DNA of 15,864 nt, from positions 1 through 15,864 of the forward strand of contig JANMSS010000108.1 in the NCBI GenBank assembly GCA_031389585.1, written 5' to 3'. Made by a program: the position numbers and the translations under genes. Source of the stretch: CADEEN01 sp031389585. GTDB taxonomy: Bacteria; Pseudomonadota; Gammaproteobacteria; Burkholderiales; Burkholderiaceae_C. Shown here piece after piece: positions 12,737 through 15,864 of this stretch (position 1 is the stretch's first letter; each line of letters opens with the position of its first letter). The notes under the pieces were generated by a model. The model ran no database searches. It saw only the letters and a program-made list of their open reading frames with translations, and was not told where the DNA came from.

Positions 12737-14881
12737 ATGCTGATGCCCTGTCTCCGCCGCACCGCGCTGCAAGCATCGGGCTGCCTACCCTGGTGCCTGT
12801 TCGTCGCGGGCGCGGCACTGGCCCAGCCGATGCCGGCAACCGTCGAGCAGGTCGTGATCACCGGCTCGATCGCCGAACGCGCCGCGGTGGATGCTCCCTA
12901 CGCGATCACCGTGATCGATGCCGCCACGCTGCGCAGCAGCGGGCCGCTGGTCAACCTGTCGGAGGCGATGGCGCGCGTGCCCGGTCTGGTCGTCGCCAAT
13001 CGCAACAACTACGCCCAGGACCTGCAAATCAGCGCGCGGGGTTTCGGCGCCCGGGCGGGCTTCGGCGTGCGCGGCCTGCGCCTGTACACCGACGGCATCC
13101 CGGCGACGATGCCCGACGGCCAGGGCCAGGTCAGCCACTTCGACCTGGCCGGGGCGCAACGCGTGGAGGTCTTGCGCGGGCCGTTTTCGGTGCTTTACGG
13201 CAACAGCTCGGGCGGCGTGATCGCGTTGGTCAGCGCACCGGCGCGCGAGGGCAAAGCCGAGGGCACCATCGATGTCGGCAGCTTTGGCCTGCGCCAGGTG
13301 CGCGCCAGCGTGGCCGCGCCGCTGGGCGCGGGGTTCGACTTGCGCGCGTCGGCGGCGGCATTGGAGTGGGAAGGCTTTCGGCCGCACAGCGCGGCGCAAA
13401 AGAAGAGCGGCAACCTGCGCCTCGGGTACGAGGGCGGCGCCGACCGCGTGGTGGTGCAGCTCGGCGCGCTCGACCAGCCGGCCGACGATCCGCTGGGTCT
13501 GACGCGCGCGCAATTTGACGCCGACCCCTACCAGACGACGTCGCAAGCCGCCCAGTTTGATACCCGCAAGACCGCCCGCCAGTTGCAGGCCGGCGCGTCG
13601 TGGCGGCACCGCTTCGCCGCCGCCGGCCCGCTGCGCAAAAGCACGCTCACCGCCTACAGCGGCGAGCGCTCGGTGGTGCAGTGGCTGGCGATTGCCGCGG
13701 CCACGCAAAGCAATGTGCGCCACGGTGGCGGTGTGATCGACTTCGACCGCAGCTACGACGGCGTCGACGCGCGCCTGGCCTGGCGTTGGGATGGCATCGA
13801 CCTGGTCACCGGCGCGGCGCTCGAGCGCCAGCGCGACGAGCGGCGTGGCTACCTCAACTACGGCGGTACGGTCGCATCGCCGAGCTACGGCGTGATCGGC
13901 GCGCTGCGGCGCGACGAGATCAACCGGGCCCGCTCGATCGATGTCTACGCGCAACTCGAGGCGCAACTCGGCGCGTCAGTGGTGGCCAGCGGCGCCGTGC
14001 GCAGTGGCAAGGTGCGGCTGGCGGCCGAAGACCGCTACCTGGGCAACGGCGACGACTCGGGGCAGCGCGACCTGCGCTACACCAACCCGGTGCTCGGCCT
14101 GCGCTGGACCGCGCTGCCCGGCCTGAACCTGCACGCCAGCGTGGCGCGAGGCTTCGAGTCGCCGACGCTGGGCGAGCTGGCCTACCGTGTCGACAACACG
14201 GGAGGTTTCAACACCGCGCTGCTGCCGCAAAAAAGCCGGCAGTTCGAGTTGGGCGCGAAGTGGCGCAGCGGCAGCGTGTCGGTCGACGCAGTGCTGTTTC
14301 GCATCGATGTCGACGACGAGATCGGCGTGGCCACCAACGCCGGCGGCCGCTCGGCGTTCCAGAATGTCGGCCGCACCCAGCGCAGCGGTGCCGAGCTGGC
14401 GCTGGGCTGGCGCTTCGCGCCGCAATGGCGCAGCCAGCTTGCCGTGACCTTGCTCGACGCGACCTACCGCGACGGCTTCCTGGCCTGTGCCTTCCCATGC
14501 CCCAACCCCCCTGGTCCCACGCTGCCGATCGCCGCCGGCAACCGCATCGTCGGCACCCAGCGCGGCAATGCCTTCGCCGAGCTGGTCTGGCAGCCGCAGG
14601 CCGCGACCGAACTCGGGTTCGAAGTGCGCGCCGCCTCGGCCTCGACCGCCAACGACGCCAACACCCAGGCCGCGCCGCGCTACGAGCTCGTCAACCTGCG
14701 CGCCAGCCAGCGCTATGCGCTGCCCGACGGTTTCACGCTGGAGTTGCTGGCGCGCCTGGACAATGCCTTCGACCGCGTCTATGCCGGCAGCCTGATCGTC
14801 AACGACGCCAACCGCCGCTTTTTCGAGGCCGGCGCGCCGCGCAGCGCGCTCTTGTCGCTGCGCATCCTGCGCAAATTCTGA
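12737..14881 (+). CDS. pqqU: TonB-dependent outer-membrane receptor, PqqU (YncD)-like
   Basis: A 714-residue TonB-dependent receptor. Residues 1-29 form a signal peptide ending ALA|Q, a TonB-box-like TVEQVVITG follows at 35-43, then the plug and a beta-barrel ending ILRKF with the terminal Phe typical of outer-membrane barrels. The plug contains NLSEAMARVPG (73-83), NYAQDLQISARGFG (91-104), DGIPATMPDGQGQ (119-131) and LRGPFSVLYGNSSGGV (146-161). These, plus GNGDDSG, RGFESPT and the barrel end VNDANRRFFE, closely follow E. coli YncD/PqqU as I recall it, the receptor for the redox cofactor pyrroloquinoline quinone. A Cys pair (584, 588) sits in a late extracellular loop. Start choice: the ATG at 12737 gives a clean signal peptide; ATGs at 12698 and 12743 are alternatives, and none has a Shine-Dalgarno. 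The receptor family is certain; PQQ as ligand is inferred. Confidence 0.88.
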   Translation: MLMPCLRRTALQASGCLPWCLFVAGAALAQPMPATVEQVVITGSIAERAAVDAPYAITVIDAATLRSSGPLVNLSEAMARVPGLVVANRNNYAQDLQISARGFGARAGFGVRGLRLYTDGIPATMPDGQGQVSHFDLAGAQRVEVLRGPFSVLYGNSSGGVIALVSAPAREGKAEGTIDVGSFGLRQVRASVAAPLGAGFDLRASAAALEWEGFRPHSAAQKKSGNLRLGYEGGADRVVVQLGALDQPADDPLGLTRAQFDADPYQTTSQAAQFDTRKTARQLQAGASWRHRFAAAGPLRKSTLTAYSGERSVVQWLAIAAATQSNVRHGGGVIDFDRSYDGVDARLAWRWDGIDLVTGAALERQRDERRGYLNYGGTVASPSYGVIGALRRDEINRARSIDVYAQLEAQLGASVVASGAVRSGKVRLAAEDRYLGNGDDSGQRDLRYTNPVLGLRWTALPGLNLHASVARGFESPTLGELAYRVDNTGGFNTALLPQKSRQFELGAKWRSGSVSVDAVLFRIDVDDEIGVATNAGGRSAFQNVGRTQRSGAELALGWRFAPQWRSQLAVTLLDATYRDGFLACAFPCPNPPGPTLPIAAGNRIVGTQRGNAFAELVWQPQAATELGFEVRAASASTANDANTQAAPRYELVNLRASQRYALPDGFTLELLARLDNAFDRVYAGSLIVNDANRRFFEAGAPRSALLSLRILRKF

Positions 14882-14886
14882 TCGTG

Positions 14887-15588
14887 ATGAAGCGAAGCTG
14901 GCGTGCGGCAACACTCGCGGTGCTGTTGGCCACCGCCCTGCCAGCGCAGGCCGGCGACCGGCCCTACCTCGCCACCAGCGGCGCCGCGGCCGAAGAGGAC
15001 GACGATGCAGTCTGGTCGGTGGAGAGCTGGGTCCAGCGCGTTGGCTCGCTGCGCACGCTGAGCATCGCGCCTGAATACGCGTTCGACCCGACGACCTCGC
15101 TGCAATTCGAGTTCTCGCGCTCGCTGGACCGCGGCACGCGTGACACCGAGCACAGCGCCGAGATCGAGTTCAAGCATTTGTTCAATCACATCGCGCGCGA
15201 CGGCTACGGCTGGGGCATCGTGGCCGCGCTGGCCTTCGACAAGCTGCAAGGCAGTGGCTGGCGGCGCGGCGGCATGAGCCTCAAGCTGCCGTTCACGCTG
15301 GCGCTGGCGGAGGGCGACGGCGCCCTGCATCTCAACGCGGGCCTGAGCAAGCCGCGCGATGCCAAGCGCGAAACCCTGCTTTCAGTCGCGATCGAGCGCA
15401 AGGTCGGCAAAGGCACCACGCTGTTTGCCGAAGCCGCGCGCGAAGGCGATTCCACGCTGCTGCACGGCGGCGTGCGCTGGTGGCTGAAGAAGGAAAAGTT
15501 CGCACTCGACCTGGCGTGGCAGCGCCTGCGCGCAGCGGGCTCGCGCGACAGCGGCGTGGTCTTCGGCGTCGGCTGGTACGACCTCTAG
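14887..15588 (+). CDS. Secreted beta-rich envelope protein, unknown function
   Basis: I do not recognise a named family. The 233-residue product has a signal peptide (about residues 1-22, ending AQA|GD), an acidic linker AAAEEDDDAVW, and then a chain of alternating polar/hydrophobic stretches that look like amphipathic beta strands, for example TLSIAPEYAFD, TSLQFEFSRSL, HSAEIEFKHLF, WGIVAALAFD, KLPFTLALAE, ETLLSVAIERK, STLLHGGVRWWL and FALDLAWQRL, ending GVVFGVGWYDL. This suggests a small outer-membrane barrel or a periplasmic beta sandwich; the last residue is Leu, not Phe. It contains no cysteine. It begins only 5 bases after the receptor stop (ATG at 14887; a GTG one codon earlier is possible), so it is almost surely cotranscribed with the PqqU-like gene and may assist it. 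Confidence 0.72.
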   Translation: MKRSWRAATLAVLLATALPAQAGDRPYLATSGAAAEEDDDAVWSVESWVQRVGSLRTLSIAPEYAFDPTTSLQFEFSRSLDRGTRDTEHSAEIEFKHLFNHIARDGYGWGIVAALAFDKLQGSGWRRGGMSLKLPFTLALAEGDGALHLNAGLSKPRDAKRETLLSVAIERKVGKGTTLFAEAAREGDSTLLHGGVRWWLKKEKFALDLAWQRLRAAGSRDSGVVFGVGWYDL

Positions 15589-15609
15589 CGCGCGTTCGAC
15601 AAAACGAAG

Positions 15610-15864
15610 CTAAAGCCCGGCCAGGTAATGCGCCAGGTTGTCGATGTCAGTGTCGCTCAGCGTATTGGCCACGGCGGTCATGTTGCCGGCATCGTTGGTG
15701 CGCGTGCGGGCCTTGAAGGCGCGCAACTGCTTGACGGTGTAGTCGTAGTGCTGCCCGGCCACGCGCGGGATTTCGTTCTGGCCGGCGAAGCCGCCCAGGT
15801 GGCACATCGTGCACAGGGTCTCGTCGGCCTTGGCCTTGCCGAGCTTGGCCTTGTCGGCATCGAC
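15610..15864 (-). CDS. Class I c-type cytochrome (3' part only)
   Basis: The C-terminal 84 residues of a c-type cytochrome; the gene starts beyond the right edge. The haem-binding motif CTMCH lies 18-22 residues into the fragment, and a Met in NDAGNMTAVANTLSD is the likely sixth haem ligand. The end DTDIDNLAHYLAGL is the usual C-terminal helix. The phrases IPRVAGQHYDYTVKQL and AVANTLSDTDI resemble cytochrome c4/c553-type electron carriers. The segment before CTMCH could be the end of a first haem domain or of a signal-peptide linker. It would carry electrons in the periplasm. It is convergent with the envelope gene, with only 21 bases between their ends. Confidence 0.88.
   Translation of the reverse strand, partial: VDADKAKLGKAKADETLCTMCHLGGFAGQNEIPRVAGQHYDYTVKQLRAFKARTRTNDAGNMTAVANTLSDTDIDNLAHYLAGL

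Noticed and set aside
15589..15609. Gap between the envelope protein and cytochrome c genes, examined for a bidirectional terminator
   Set aside because: Only a 4-base TTCG/CGAA pairing is visible, too weak to call.

Overview
The window is a compact, visibly G+C-rich stretch of bacterial chromosome. It carries 15 protein-coding genes, 13 complete and 2 cut by the window edges. Gene content and family relationships (VC_2705-type symporter with a cNMP/CBS/DUF294 protein, YbaK next to PlsY, a PHP-domain nuclease with YciO, a PqqU-type TonB receptor) suggest a betaproteobacterium, probably of the order Burkholderiales. This placement is inference from memory of typical neighbourhoods, not from a search. 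I see no tRNA, rRNA, CRISPR array, insertion sequence, phage gene or clear sign of recent transfer. Spacing is tight throughout; the longest gene-free stretch is about 150 bases.

Layout. (1) 1-2867, + strand: the end of a sodium:solute symporter, a strong intrinsic terminator, a cNMP/CBS/DUF294 nucleotidyltransferase-like regulator, and a DEDDh exonuclease overlapping it by 4 bases. (2) 2870-6060: a leftward alpha/beta hydrolase divergent from a GNAT acetyltransferase, which overlaps an AMP-forming acyl-CoA synthetase by 4 bases. (3) 6069-8669: a leftward NmrA-like NAD(P)-binding protein, divergent from a Tas-like aldo/keto reductase followed by a YbaK-type Cys-tRNA(Pro) deacylase. (4) 8722-10105: PlsY acyltransferase, a RidA-family protein overlapping it by 4 bases, and a membrane-anchored glutaredoxin-like protein. 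(5) 12587-10107, - strand: a probable operon of PHP-domain phosphoesterase (RNase AM/YciV type), EamA-family transporter and YciO. (6) 12737-15864: a TonB-dependent receptor strongly resembling the PQQ receptor PqqU (YncD), an unrecognised secreted beta-rich protein directly behind it, and, convergent, the 3' part of a c-type cytochrome.

Most of the window is housekeeping: phospholipid synthesis, translation quality control, metabolite damage repair and nucleotide turnover. Two parts deserve attention. The first is the right edge, where a likely PQQ uptake receptor is coupled to an uncharacterised envelope protein beside a cytochrome c, suggesting scavenging of PQQ for periplasmic quinoprotein dehydrogenases. 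The second is the left edge, where a symporter, a GlnD-like sensor protein and an exonuclease form a module whose logic is unexplained; a terminator hairpin sits almost on the regulator's start codon. I found no wholly novel defence or mobile system.
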